A stretch of DNA of 64,000 bases from Tupaia tana (Eukaryota; Chordata; Mammalia; Scandentia; Tupaiidae): assembly GCA_026018925.1 (NCBI GenBank), contig JAKSZU010000005.1, forward strand, positions 87,623,386 to 87,687,385, read 5' to 3'. The notes below the pieces were generated by a model that saw nothing but the letters and a program-made list of their open reading frames with translations, was not told where the DNA came from and did not search any database. The stretch's first letter is position 1, and the number at the start of each line of letters is the position of its first letter. The position numbers were made by a program, and so were the translations under genes. Below are positions 23,198-33,789 of the stretch, one piece after another.

Positions 23198-23473
23198 TGG
23201 GACCAACAGATGTCATAATGTTCACATCACTGGGCTCCCACATAGTTGACTGCAGTTCAAGTTCCAGACCAAGTGGCTTAAAACTCACACCGAGTTCATG
23301 TGTGTGTGTGTTGCTGCACAAAACCCTGAGAGGAGAATGAAGAAGAGACTGCAATGTGGACATCTCCCCTGAGGGGTGATTTCTCGCTTTCTCTCTGTCT
23401 CTGTCTGTTTCTCCTGGGAGTGTCCATGCCCTATCGCAAAAAACTCTAAAGAAATAACACAAAACAAAACAAA
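23198..23473 (+). mobile_element. SINE-A
   Basis: GGGACCAACAGATGTCATAA head, (GT)n insertion in the body at 23298-23311, CCTGAGGGGTGATTTCTCGC, tail CCCTATCGCAAAAAACTCT and an A/CAAAA-rich end. Perfect 12-bp TSD AACAAAGCTACT at 23186-23197 and 23474-23485. Confidence 0.9.
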
Positions 23474-23717
23474 AACAAAGCTACTATTCTTCCTTAATGA
23501 ACACATATCTTGCATACTCTGCAAAGAAAAAAAGTTTTCTGCCATTAATACTGCTAGTAGAGTCTTATTCACAGATTCTGATTGTGACTTTTATCCATCA
23601 TAACTTCAATTTCATAGAGAAATCCAAGACAGCATTAATTCCAACTGTTTATCCCATACTAGCATTTGGTACAGATGACTAACATAATTTATGAATGGAC
23701 ACATCACCTTTATTTTC

Positions 23718-23792
23718 TTCTTTTGTTAAGATGAGATTTTATTATGTCAAAACCTTCCTGCCTCAGCCTCCCAAGTAGCTGCCACCTGACCA
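23718..23792 (-). mobile_element. possible 7SL-derived monomer remnant
   Basis: Minus strand reads GCAGCTACTTGGGAGGCTGA then GGCAGGAAGG, the best conserved part of 7SL-derived SINEs, and after a gap GACATAATAAAATCTCATCT, like the monomer 3' end. About 60 nt shorter than a normal monomer. A 7SL pseudogene is the alternative. Confidence 0.5.
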
Positions 23793-24065
23793 GCTTTGTC
23801 TCACAGCATTTTGTAGCCATATACTTCTTTGGAGTACAACCTCTCGATATGAAAAAAATGAATACATTCATTAAAGACCCAAAATATATAAAGATCCTCT
23901 CTGTCCCATATACAATTAAGAGGCTCATGAACTTAAAATTGTGCTCCATAATTAAAGTTTCAGTGTTCTACCTTAGAAATTATCTACATACTTTTTGAAT
24001 AACAACCTAATGATTTAGAATAAGTCTAAGATTTTAAGTTATCTGAAGATCTCAGAAACTATCTT

Positions 24066-24330
24066 TTTTTTTTTTTTTTTTTGGAGAGGTTTTTGCTTTT
24101 AGGGCGCGTGCGCTCGCCAGACAGACAGAGACAGAGAGACAGAAAGCAGGAAATCACCCCCCAGGGGGGATGGCCACGCCGCAATCCCTTCTCCTCCACT
24201 CTCCTCTCGGGATCTTGGGCACGCACGCACACGCGCCCGACGTGAGTTTAAGCCACCGGGTCCGGGACTCGAACCGCGGTCGACTACGTGGGAGTCCAGC
24301 GACATAGCCATTACGCTAACTGCTGGTCCC
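24066..24330 (-). mobile_element. SINE-A, young near-consensus copy
   Basis: Among the best preserved copies: nearly all CpGs retained, B-box complement GGACTCGAACC, GTCGACTACGTGGGAGTCC at the anticodon arm, TTACGCTAACTGCTGGTCCC head. Perfect 13-bp TSD CAGAAACTATCTT at 24053-24065 and 24331-24343. Confidence 0.95.
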
Positions 24331-24343
24331 CAGAAACTATCTT

Positions 24344-24614
24344 AAAGCAGATATGTACTCCAAAATATAATTACTATTAAAATAATGTTGTCAGAATGAT
24401 TCAATTTGCTGAACATGAACGTAGGATTTTTTATAAAATCTAGTAAATACAATGTAGGTTATTCAATCAACAAATCTGTATACGCTTAAGAAGAACATAC
24501 ACAAGTAAATCGAAAATATATGTCCATACTTTACTTGATGCTGGTAATTAAGAGGACATGACCATTTTATTAAATGAATACTTTAAATCTGTCTTGTTCG
24601 CCAAAGATATATCC
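24344..24614. other. unassigned sequence
   Basis: Nothing recognisable. Confidence 0.4.
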
Positions 24615-24750
24615 ATACTGTATGAAATTTCCCTGGGTATATGCATTCTCATGTCCAGGATCCTGATAAGAGAGAGGAATGGAAGAGAAGGGATTGCAGC
24701 ATGATCAGGATCCCCTAGAGGACTTTCTGTCCTATGCACACATTTACCTT
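24615..24750 (+). mobile_element. SINE-A, partial old copy
   Basis: Only the body and 3' part remain: ATGTCCAGGATCCTGATAAG, GGAAGAGAAGGGATTGCAGC and TCCTATGCACACATTTACC. It runs directly into L1 3' sequence. Confidence 0.65.
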
Positions 24751-25121
24751 CTGACAAGCCAGGCTATGAAGGAGAGACATTGTTTGTCTCCACTTAATAT
24801 ATACCGAGCATCCACACTCTGTGGCCAAAACGACTGATTAAAGGTTATAGAAACTTAGTAAATGGTTGTGAATACCAGATACAGTGTGGGAAGAAGGTGG
24901 GTGAAGGAGTAGAGTCTGAGGAAAGACATTAATGAGAAAAATAGAAAGGCAAAGAAAGCATTTATGAAACAAAGAAATGGATTATTATCTATTGAAGATA
25001 ACTTTATAGTATTGCCAACTTAAGAGGTGAGAAATGTACACATGTTGGAATATTCACTTTGTAAGATAAGCAACATGTGACTTAATGTATAAATGAAATT
25101 GAAATAAAAAGAAATAAAATA
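24751..25121 (+). mobile_element. L1 3' end (end of ORF2 region and 3'UTR)
   Basis: Starts AGCCAGGCTATGAAGGAGAG, matching the same position in the L1 at 5311-6786. The 3'UTR carries TAGAGTCTGAGGAAAGACAT and TTGGAATATTCACTTTGTAA, shared with 43492-43702, and ends in an AAATAAAAAGAAATAAAAT tail. 5' truncated. Confidence 0.85.
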
Positions 25122-25366
25122 GGGACCAGTAGTTAGTGTAATGGCTCTGTCGCTGGACTCCCATGTAGTCAACCGCGGTTCGAGTTCCGGACCCGGTGGC
25201 TTAAACTCACGTCAGGCGCGTGTGCATGCGTGCCCAAGATCCCGAGAGAAGAAAGGAGGAGAAGGGATTGCGGCGTGACCATCCCCCCTGGGGGGGTGAT
25301 TTCTCGCTTTCTGTCTCTATCTGTCTGGCGAGCGCACACGCCCTATAGCAAAAACCTCTCAAAAAA
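25122..25366 (+). mobile_element. SINE-A, young, inserted in L1 A-tail
   Basis: AGGGACCAGTAGTTAGTGTA head, B box GGTTCGAGTTCC, CpG-rich body, tail CCCTATAGCAAAAACCTCTC. The target is the A-rich end of the preceding L1, whose AAATAAAA motif reappears after the SINE. Confidence 0.9.
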
Positions 25367-25429
25367 ATAAAAATAAAATATATGTGAATGTAAATATTTA
25401 AATTTTTAAGATTCAAATTAACTGCTGAG

Positions 25430-26560
25430 TCTCTAGTGAATTTATTTCAGTTGTAATTTTCGACTTCAAACTTTTTGTTTTGCCCTTTTTATAATCACTG
25501 AAGTTTTATTACTGTTCCATATTTGATGAGACATTGTCATCATGCTTTCCATTACTTTTGAACAAATTTATAATGGCTGCTTTAAAGTCTTTGTCTCTTA
25601 AATCCAACATCTGATCCCACTCACAAGCCGTTTCTTTCACTTGTTTTGTTTTTCTGTGATGATAAAATATTTAAGCAGCTTAGGATTCCAATTTCTGCCC
25701 TCCAGTCTAGTTTTTATTTTTGTTGTTTATTTGTCTAGCACCTTGGCAAAGACTATTTTAGTGAAGTCTATTTTTCCCTCAATGCCAAGACTCTGGTGTC
25801 ACTCCTCAGACTCCAGCTTGTACATATGGAGAATCATTCTTGGATGTCAGTGGTTTTAGCAAAACTGTCTTCATCTCATTCTTTGATCTCTCTGTTAAAC
25901 CACCCACCTCTGCTGATATCACAACCAGATTTTAGATTCCAATATTTCACAGCTCGTGGTTGTATTGTTTTCAAATATTTCCTGTGGCAAAAATGACTCC
26001 AACATTACATCAGACTTAACTCTAGCATCATTACAGAGGCAGTTTTTTAGTTAAGTTTTCAAGATTTTTTTTTTTTTTCCTTATCCAGGAAGGCTTCCTT
26101 TCTGGAATCACATCCAGTTCTATGAGCAGGGAACTTCTCACTAGCTCAGTGCGCCTCTCCTACAATGAAACCTACGGCTCAAAAGTAAGCTGATTCTTCA
26201 TGTTCTCAGCCTGCTATGCCTGTGATCAAACTTCTGACCTGTTAATGTGGTCTGGGTGAAGAAAGAAAGCCTAAAGTCTCTCTACAGGACTTGCAAAGAA
26301 TTTACTCTCTGCAGTTTGAAGCTGAGGTATGAAAAAAGTACTGATACTTTTCCCAATGAAATACCATGCCTTCGACTGTAGGTCGATGGGAGAGCGAGCC
26401 TTGATTATTGGGCTGCATTTACCCAGATGAAACTTTGGTCCTTGTGCTGAGAAGGGAAGGAAAAAGTAGAGAGCGAGTTATGCATCAAGAACCAAAGAGT
26501 CTAACTGTTCTCACAGAGATTTGATTAATTTTCTTGGATACATATTTTTCATGGGTGGTA
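25430..26560 (-). mobile_element. old L1 5' region, antisense
   Basis: The part near 25520-25640 (ATTTGATGAGACATTGTCAT, GGCTGCTTTAAAGTCTTTGT, AATCCAACATCTGATCCCAC) matches the antisense 5' region of old mammalian L1s. GC-richer sequence to about 26560 is probably the rest of the 5' region. Internal boundaries are uncertain. Confidence 0.5.
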
Positions 26561-26925
26561 AGTACTGAGGACAATCCCAGAGATTTTTAAGTTGTTGTAT
26601 TTTTTATAATTTCACTTGTGACTTCCACCTCCCCCTACATTCTACCTGGGAGCAGGTCTGCATAATTTCTCATATTGCATTTCCCAAAGTGGAAGACTGA
26701 AAGAAAATTCGCTATGTTTTCACCAATGATAATTCAGATAGACTTTTTTTTTTCCTTAAAATTAGTTTCTTTGCAAATGGAATGACTTTCTTTTCAGGCC
26801 ATGGTAGTATATATAACTTTCTTGAATCCAAATATATAAATGCAATTTGGATCACTCATGTCAACATGTCTCTCATGCAATGTGACTTACGGTATTACCT
26901 TATACTTGTTCACTTCCTCACCCAG

Positions 26926-26978
26926 TTTAATGGGGTTTTATTATGTCACTGTAGCTAGGTTGGAGCTGTTTTCCATCA
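26926..26978 (-). mobile_element. possible 7SL-derived 3' half
   Basis: Minus strand reads CTCCAACCTAGCTACAGTGA then CATAATAAAACCCCATT, like the CTCCAGCCTGGG...ACCCCATCTC 3' part of 7SL-derived monomers. Short and diverged. Confidence 0.4.
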
Positions 26979-27242
26979 TTTCTTTCCCACCATAGTTCCC
27001 AATTACCCTGAGACACAAGAGACATTTATGTAAGAATTGGAATACAAAAATAAATCAGCAGCCATACCAATTTTACATTCAAATGATTATGAAAAGTTAA
27101 AGTATAGCAAGGACTGTTGTAGTTCACAAATCAAATACAGTTTTTAATGGGTGGAAACGTAAAGGTTTTGCAATATCAGAAGCTGCTGAAGATTTCAAGA
27201 AACATGAGAATTTTATTTGCTTTTTTCTTCTGCTTTTTTCTA

Positions 27243-27486
27243 CATTTTTGCAATAGGGCATGTGTGTATGTCAGAGAAAAATAGAGAGAGATAGAGGGAG
27301 GAAAAGTGAGAAATCACTTCCAAAGGGGATGACCACTCTACAATGCCCTCTTCTCCATTCTCCTCCGGGGACTTTTGGCACATGCAAACATGCCCAGCGA
27401 GACTGCAAGCTGCCAGGTCCAGGACTCAGCATGCAGTTGGCCATGTGGGAATCTAGTGCCCAATCCACCGCACCACCTGCTTGCCC
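27243..27486 (-). mobile_element. SINE-A, old copy
   Basis: Tail GCAATAGGGCATGTGTGTAT, GAGAGATAGAGGGAGGAAAA, body CTTCTCCATTCTCCTCCGGG, and head GGCCATGTGGGAATCTAGTG and CACCACCTGCTTGCCC. No clear TSD. Confidence 0.8.
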
Positions 27487-27585
27487 AAAGAAATATAAAC
27501 ACGTTGAATGTGACAGTATATTAGTTAATTTTGGGAGCATAATTTGGAATGTTTAATAAAGGTAAAAATAACCAATTTCACTTTT

Positions 27586-27845
27586 TTTGGGAGGGAGAGG
27601 TTTTTTGCCATAGGGTGAGTGCACTCGCCAAAAAGACAGAGAGAGATAGAGAGACAGAAACCGAGAGATCACCTCCCAGGGAGGATGGTCATGCCACAAT
27701 CCTTTCTCCTTCATTCTCCTTTCAGGATCTTGGGCATGCATGCACAAGTGCTCAGCGTGAGGTTTAAGCCACCGGGTCTGGAACTCGAACCGTGGTCGAC
27801 TACATGGGAGTCCAATAACATAGCCATTACACCAACTGCTGGTCC
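27586..27845 (-). mobile_element. SINE-A
   Basis: GGAGAGGTTTTTTGCCATAG tail, CACTCGCCAAAAAGACAGAG, complete body, B-box complement GGAACTCGAACC, head CATTACACCAACTGCTGGTC. Perfect 14-bp TSD CCAATTTCACTTTT at 27572-27585 and 27846-27859. Confidence 0.93.
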
Positions 27846-27859
27846 CCAATTTCACTTTT

Positions 27860-28213
27860 CTGAATCTTCTTTTCTATGCTGTGGAACTATTCATATTTGT
27901 TATTACAACACAATTGTGATATTTTCTAATTAACTTCCCAGCAAACCACATATTTTGAACATATTAAAAAGCCATAGCGAGGCTTTTCCCTGAGTCTGTC
28001 CCAAGCTAGGATAAATGACTGTTAAATGTTATGTTTCATCAATGTTTCTTTATGCCTGTTTCTTCTTTGTTCCTGCTTAAGGTCAATACACTATATAAAA
28101 AAGATTTTGTTGTTTTCGTGACACTGCTAACTATTCAACTTGCTGGTGACATATTTCTCATCAGAGGACTACATGGCTTACTCATATTCATTTAGAAAAA
28201 TGTTATATATTAT
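27860..28213. other. unassigned sequence
   Basis: Nothing recognisable. Confidence 0.4.
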
Positions 28214-28500
28214 TTTTTCTGTTTTGTCAGAGGGCATGCGTGATCACAAGAGACAGACACAGAGACAGGTAACACCTTATTTTCTTAGGCAGCATCAGAA
28301 TGGGAGAAGATGAGGAAGAAATTGCCACTCAATGGGGTGCGGAAATTCTGCAATCCCTTTTTCATTTCTCCATGCTATTGGGATGTGTGGAATGAACACA
28401 CATGTGCCTGGCATATGTTTCAAGTTACAGGGCCAGGGTTCAAGCTGTGTGGTTAGTGAAGTAGAATTCGGCTTCCTTAGGCACTAGGCCACAGGCTGTC
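28214..28500 (-). mobile_element. SINE-A, old copy with internal insertion
   Basis: TTGTCAGAGGGCATGCGTGA tail, GAGACAGACACAGAGACAGG, then extra sequence (about 28280-28340) before CTGCAATCCCTTTTTCATTT, and a decayed head ending TTAGGCACTAGGCCACAGGC. Confidence 0.65.
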
Positions 28501-29580
28501 TTGAAAACCTTATCTTTTCATCAGTAAGCATAGAGATACAGTATTTTAATTCTTTGAAATTTACTTTAGAATTTTTAGAAGTGTATCACTATGCCTAGAT
28601 GTTTTTATTTTTCTATTTGCAAATGCCATTTATTACAGACCTCATTGAATGGAGCAGATGTCAAAATCATGTTGTATTGTTAACAGACATACATGAAATT
28701 ATATCAGACTATGAATCTCAAAGATGTGCTTATTAGTCCCACAGACACAAGTATAACAAAGAGCCAGCCACTCCAATATTTTTAAATTGTGCTTCTGAAA
28801 GTTAATACCACTGCCCCCTACACAAAACATGTGATGAAAAAAGACATTTCATATTGTATGATTATTTTGCCGTAGTACTGAAATTCAAAGGACTGAGCGA
28901 ACAGGAAAAGAGAAAAATTGGGTTTGGAAAAGAAAGATAACATATGTCTGCTTTTCATAGATTGGAGCAGAGTTGACTATTGAATTACTGTTAGCAAATT
29001 ATTGCGTTAGAAAACAGTTTAAGACTCAAAATTTAGAGAAGAATGGAGACTACCCATTATCCAGATAATTAATGAAAACAAATCATTTCTCTTAAAGACT
29101 AAGAACGTATAAAGAATCTATCTACATTGATTAAAGTCACTGGATAAATGCTCATCTGTCCATTTCACTTTGCTTGTGTAGCTAGAACCTAAGAATAGGT
29201 CATGTCATCTGGGCGAGGGGAATTGAATTCGTCAGAGGACAGGTAATGGGGTCAGTATATAGTAAATTGCCTCTTCAAGTACAATTACCTATTCATGAAG
29301 TAAATCCAATACAATTCTACAAGTCTTTGGTTTCATTCTATACGCCTCTTATTTTCTTCATTGTCTTGTCGACGGCAAGTATTTTATGCTTGTATAGAAA
29401 TCTCTTTTGGTTCAATCTCAGTAGATGTTTTCATTGACAACTGATGGATTTTCTCTAGTGGATGCCAAATGTCTAGAGAAACACATTACTTTCTTAAGCA
29501 GGTTCAGTCTTATTACCATGAAACTTTTTAGCTAAGTAAAAGTATTGTAGTAAATACATATACACCTGAAAATTGATTTT
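28501..29580. other. unassigned sequence
   Basis: 1.1 kb without a recognisable repeat. The frame at 29246-29437 has no supporting feature. Confidence 0.4.
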
Positions 29581-29763
29581 TTAAGGAATGATTGTATATA
29601 ACTTTATTTATTTAATTAATTGTTTATTTTAATTGGACCAGAGAGGGACAGAGTGAGACAGAGAAAGAGAAAGTGAAAAAGCAAGCCACAGGTCTGGGAC
29701 TCTGGCCCTAGTTGACCATGTGGGAGTCCAGTGGCTTTAACCACCAGACACCTGCTGGCCCCC
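29581..29763 (-). mobile_element. SINE-B
   Basis: Minus strand: TTTATTTAATTAATTGTTTA tail, GGACCAGAGAGGGACAGAGT, AAGCAAGCCACAGGTCTGGG, GACCATGTGGGAGTCCAGTG, head TTAACCACCAGACACCTGCT. TSD AAAATTGAT at 29569-29577 and 29764-29772. Confidence 0.85.
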
Positions 29764-29854
29764 AAAATTGATATTTTAAAATTGCTTTAAGTCATATGGA
29801 GTTGTAAGTTAAAAAATGGTTTCTTTTGCTAGCCTTGTAAAAATAATTCAATCT

Positions 29855-30142
29855 TGGGATCAGCAGATGGAATAATGGTTACGTCACTGGATTTCCATGT
29901 AGTCAACCACAGTTCAAGTCCCAGATCTGGAGGCTTAAACTCACAATGGGTACATGTATGTGTGTACCCAAGACTCTGAAAGGAGAATAGAGGAGAAGGA
30001 ATTTCAGTGTAGCCATCTCCTTTGGGGGGGGGGGGGGATAATTTCTGTTTTCTGTATCTCTGTTTCTCTCTCTCTGTCTTTTTGGTGAGCACACATGCCC
30101 TATAGCAAAAACCTCTCAGGGGAAAAGAAAAAGAAGAAAAAT
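29855..30142 (+). mobile_element. SINE-A with expanded G-run
   Basis: GGGATCAGCAGATGGAATAA head, B box GTTCAAGTCC, body hairpin converted to a 15-G run at 30026-30040, tail CCCTATAGCAAAAACCTCTC. TSD AATAATTCAATCT at 29842-29854 and 30143-30155. Confidence 0.9.
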
Positions 30143-30268
30143 AATAATTCAATCTCAAAGCACCAAAAATCATAATTAATAAGTTGTAGCCACTACAAAT
30201 ATTGCTATAGTCTATTGAAACTGTCAGATTTTTCAGAATATTTTGGTTTTTAAAGAATTAGATATCAT

Positions 30269-30499
30269 GGGAACCAGCAGTTAGTGTAATGGCTATGTCG
30301 CTGGACTCCCACGTAGTCGACCGCGGTTCGCGTCTCGGACCCGGTGGCTTACAACTCACGCCGGGCGCGTGTTGCGTGCCCAAGATCCCAAGAGGAGAAT
30401 GGAGGAGAAGGGATTGCGGCGTAGATTTCTCGCTTTCTGTCTCTATGTCTCTCTCTGTCTGTCTGGCGAGCGCACGCGCCCTATAGTGAAAAACCTCTC

Positions 30500-30530
<31 letters not shown>
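30269..30530 (+). mobile_element. SINE-A, young, hairpin deleted
   Basis: GGGAACCAGCAGTTAGTGTA head, GTCGACCGCGGTTCGCGTC, most CpGs intact. The body jumps from GGGATTGCGGCGTAG to ATTTCTCGC, so the C6/G6 hairpin is gone. A-tail about 31 nt. Perfect 15-bp TSD AGAATTAGATATCAT at 30254-30268 and 30531-30545. Confidence 0.95.
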
Positions 30531-30533
<3 letters not shown>

Positions 30534-30747
30534 ATTAGATATCATTATAATAAATAACAATGCTCTGATTACTTTGTATTCCTTTATTATTTTCACACAT
30601 ATGGACTTCTAATGTTCTTTTTTTCCAAACAGCCAAAAACTGAATATTTTTATCAGTATCATGTCTCAGATTTCCAGATCTCATTGTGCCCTTGATTCCT
30701 GAAAACATTAAATGACAGGAAATTTATTTCCCCACAGATACTTCTTT

Positions 30748-30930
30748 TTTTTCTCTTTTTGGAGAGGTTTTTGCTATAGGGCGCGTGCGCTCGCCAGACA
30801 GACAGAGAGGCAGAGGGACAGAAAGTGAGAAATCACCCCCCAGGGAGGATGGCCACGTTGGTTGCAATCCCTTCTCCTCCAGTCTCCTGTCAGGATCTTG
30901 GGCACGCACGCACATGTGACTGGCGTGTCC
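30748..30930 (-). mobile_element. SINE-A, young, 5' truncated
   Basis: Tail and body are near consensus (GCGCGTGCGCTCGCCAGACA), but the copy ends at GTGACTGGCGTG; the whole tRNA-like head is missing. The flanks CCCACAGATACTTCTTTT and CCCACAGCTATTTCTTA may be an imperfect TSD. Confidence 0.88.
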
Positions 30931-31246
30931 CACAGCTATTTCTTAAACAATGATAAATAGGTAAGAGGGTATAAATATTCTAGCTTTCTTGTTGTCATAA
31001 TTTGTGTGGGATCTACATTATCTCCAAAATTCCAAGGCAGTATTGAATCAAAGTTACTCTTTTGTGTCACTTTACTCAATATTATGCCTTTGTTATACTC
31101 CTAAGCTTCTAAATCTCACTTTCCACTTTAACAGTACCCTACCCTCTCCCAGAAGATTTCCTATGCACTTCCATGTAAAGTCTAATTTTTATCATCAGCT
31201 TTTGAGAAACCCAAACTAAAACTTCTGTTTTCAGAAGTGATTCCAG

Positions 31247-31518
31247 GGAACCAGCAGTTAGCGTAATGGCTATGTCGCTGGACTCCCACGTAGTCGACCG
31301 CAGTTTGAGTTCTGGACCCGGTAGCTTAAACTCACGCTGGGCATGTGTGCGTGCGTGCCCAAGATCCCAAGAGGAGAATGGAGGAGAAGGGATTGCGGCG
31401 TGACCATCCCCCCTGGGGGGTGATTTCTCGCTTTCTGTCTCTATGTCTCTCTCTGTCTGTCTGGCGAGCACACGCGCCCTATAGCGAAAATCTCTCAAAA
31501 AAAAAAAAAAAAAAAAAA
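31247..31518 (+). mobile_element. SINE-A, young copy
   Basis: GGAACCAGCAGTTAGCGTAA head, CCCACGTAGTCGACC, CCATCCCCCCTGGGGGGTGA, CCCTATAGCGAAAATCTCTC and a 24-A tail. Perfect 14-bp TSD AGAAGTGATTCCAG at 31233-31246 and 31519-31532. Confidence 0.95.
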
Positions 31519-31532
31519 AGAAGTGATTCCAG

Positions 31533-32349
31533 AGAGGACTCTCAGTATGAGATTCTGGAGTTGAATCTTCTCTGGCCAAATTATAATAGAATCCATCATG
31601 TTGATAGTAAGTAGAATATTGTTCACTCAAGCTATGCTCTAACACTCTAGTCCCTAATGCCCACCTGTAGATAATTTGAATAGGACTCATATGAAGGGGA
31701 TGCATTGACTAGTAAAAAATCTTTAACTTTGGATAAATATGGATAAAATGGTGATTTCACAGGATATAAAGTTGGTTTTCTTAGTTGCATTGGTGCCCTG
31801 AAGGAAAACAAAACATTCAAGTCAGCTGTTTTTCATGTCTGAGAAATGGTGAGCAATTCAGAATGCCTCCACAGGGCAGAGAACTTTATTTACATATCCA
31901 AAGATTGTAATCATAAGGTGAGCAGAATTTGAAGGATGACTAATTCCAAAGCTTCAGCAAATTACTTACACCTGAATCTAAGCTCTATAAACCAAGGGAT
32001 ATTTTGAGAGATGATATTATGAAACTGATCTCGCTGTCAGTAAATTGATCTTTAGAAAAGTGGTAGCCAGGTAGGGCCAATTAACCACTAGATGCAGGAC
32101 AGATATAGTTACCATAAAGGATTCTGGGATCACATGGGTATTATGGGACATGACCCAAAGAGAATTAAGACAATGGCCAATTACTCATAATGTTTCTTGT
32201 GAAAAATATGTATTAAAAGTCAAAAATGCCAACTAATACATTTGATTTTAAAAAGTGAATGATTAGAAGGTTGATAACTGCTACTCCATTGAAAATCACC
32301 ATTGCTCCGACCATGTCTGGGACATTTCTCATGCTGTAAATAATTACAA
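31533..32349. other. unassigned sequence
   Basis: Nothing recognisable. No exon-like frame. Confidence 0.4.
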
Positions 32350-32570
32350 AAAGGCTAATGTGGCCAGTCCATTGGCACAGGTGTCAGAGAACCATAGCTT
32401 GGCACTGAAGCCACATGGTAAGGTCCTGGGTTTATATCTCAGGTTAACTGAGTGCTCCTGTGGACAACCCCATGGCCTGACTTATTGGAATGCTAGGGAG
32501 AAAATCAGTGTGGTGAGACCTTGTCAAGGGTATCTACTCTTTTTATTGCTTTCATAAAAGAAACTTTAAA
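32350..32570 (+). mobile_element. possible very old SINE
   Basis: GGCCAGTCCATTGGCACAGG, CACATGGTAAGGTCCTGGGT and a tail CATAAAAGAAACTTTAAAAA follow tRNA-SINE order but are heavily decayed. Confidence 0.35.
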
Positions 32571-32576
32571 AAAGAA

Positions 32577-32838
32577 AGCCAGCCCATGGCATGGTGGTTA
32601 AGGAGGCTGGATCCCACATGGCCAACTATGCAGCTTAAGTCCTGCACCCAATGTCTTGAGAAACATGGTAGGCACATTTGAGTGTGTGTACAAAACCCTC
32701 AAAATGGAGAAGAGATTGAGGCATGATTTTTCCACATTGGGGGAAATGGGAGGCAAGTTAGTGCTATCTCAGTTTTCCTCTCTTTCTTTCTGTGTCTCTC
32801 TCCAGCAAGTTCATATGCCCTCTGGCAAAAATTATTTT
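32577..32838 (+). mobile_element. SINE-A, old copy
   Basis: CAGCCCATGGCATGGTGGTT head, CCCACATGGCCAACTATGC, AATGGAGAAGAGATTGAGGC, TTTCTGTGTCTCTCTCCAGC and CCCTCTGGCAAAAAT. First of two tandem same-strand copies. Confidence 0.82.
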
Positions 32839-32850
32839 TAAGAAAGAAAG

Positions 32851-33037
32851 AGGGAGCAGCAGGTGGTATAGTGTTTAAAGGCCCTGGACTCTCCCATGGC
32901 AGACTACAGTTCAAGTTCTTGACCTGGTCACTTGAAACTCATGCCAGATCCATGTGTGTACATGTCAAAAATCCCAAGAGGAGAATGGAGGAGAAGGGAT
33001 TGTGGTGTGGCCATCCCTACTAAGGGGTTATTTCTCA

Positions 33038-33081
<44 letters not shown>

Positions 33082-33140
33082 GTCTGTTGTGAGCACATGC
33101 ACCCTATAGCAAAAATTGCTTTCTAGAAAACAAAAGAAAA
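32851..33140 (+). mobile_element. SINE-A with expanded CT tract
   Basis: GGGAGCAGCAGGTGGTATAG head, GTTCAAGTTC B-box relic, GGAGGAGAAGGGATTGTGGT, a (CT)n tract of about 38 nt at 33040-33077, and CACCCTATAGCAAAAATTGC. Flanked by AAGAAAG-type repeats that may be a TSD. Confidence 0.85.
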
Positions 33141-33789
33141 GAAAGCAGACTAATATTCATTGAAGGATCCTACCATGAAACAAAAAACAAAAAAACATAT
33201 GCAACTAAGATTTCTGCAGTCCTCCAAAAGGATTTATTGTCAGTCACTTGAGTAATTGTTCACTAGGGAGAGAGATCTACACAGTTTTTGCCAGAGACAT
33301 TTGATATTGTGTTCAAGTTAACAGTGATATAACAAACTGTCGTTTGTGAGGAGATACTCAGAAGACAGAAGCTAAATAAACACGTGGCCAAAGTGTGTCT
33401 TTCAGTATTTCCAATATGTCCAAGGCAGCCATTTAGCATCGCCCTTAATATCTATTCAAAACAGATATACTTAACACCTGGAAAAAAAAAATCACAATTT
33501 TGTAAGCTAGATTAAAGCTTCTTCAAATTGTCACTTCTGCCCAAGTAGTAAAACAGAAGCATCTGACCTCCAGGGATCTGCTTTTCAGTGAGGACTATGA
33601 CAACAGGCATGATCATGAGACACATGTATGATGCCTTAGAGTAAATTACTAAGATCGCCATTTTGATGGAACACTAAAAATATCTTTTAAGAACACAATT
33701 GAAGAGCCAACTTGAAGATGGAACCCTATGGCTTTGGAATATTGCTAGTCAATTAAAGCAAAGCATTTGTTTTTTCCGGTAGTTTCCTT
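33141..33789. other. unassigned sequence
   Basis: Nothing recognisable. Confidence 0.4.

Noticed and set aside
24066-24330. tRNA gene suggested by intact A and B boxes
   Set aside because: The T-stem has mismatches and the acceptor stem does not close; it is the SINE head, repeated in dozens of copies.
26060-26110. Polypyrimidine tract followed by CAG, considered as a splice acceptor
   Set aside because: It lies in probable antisense L1 5' sequence and no downstream frame or donor forms an exon.
31139-31705. 188-aa minus-strand ORF
   Set aside because: Its middle is the antisense SINE-A at 31247-31518 including the poly-A read as phenylalanine. The flanks are unrelated genomic sequence.
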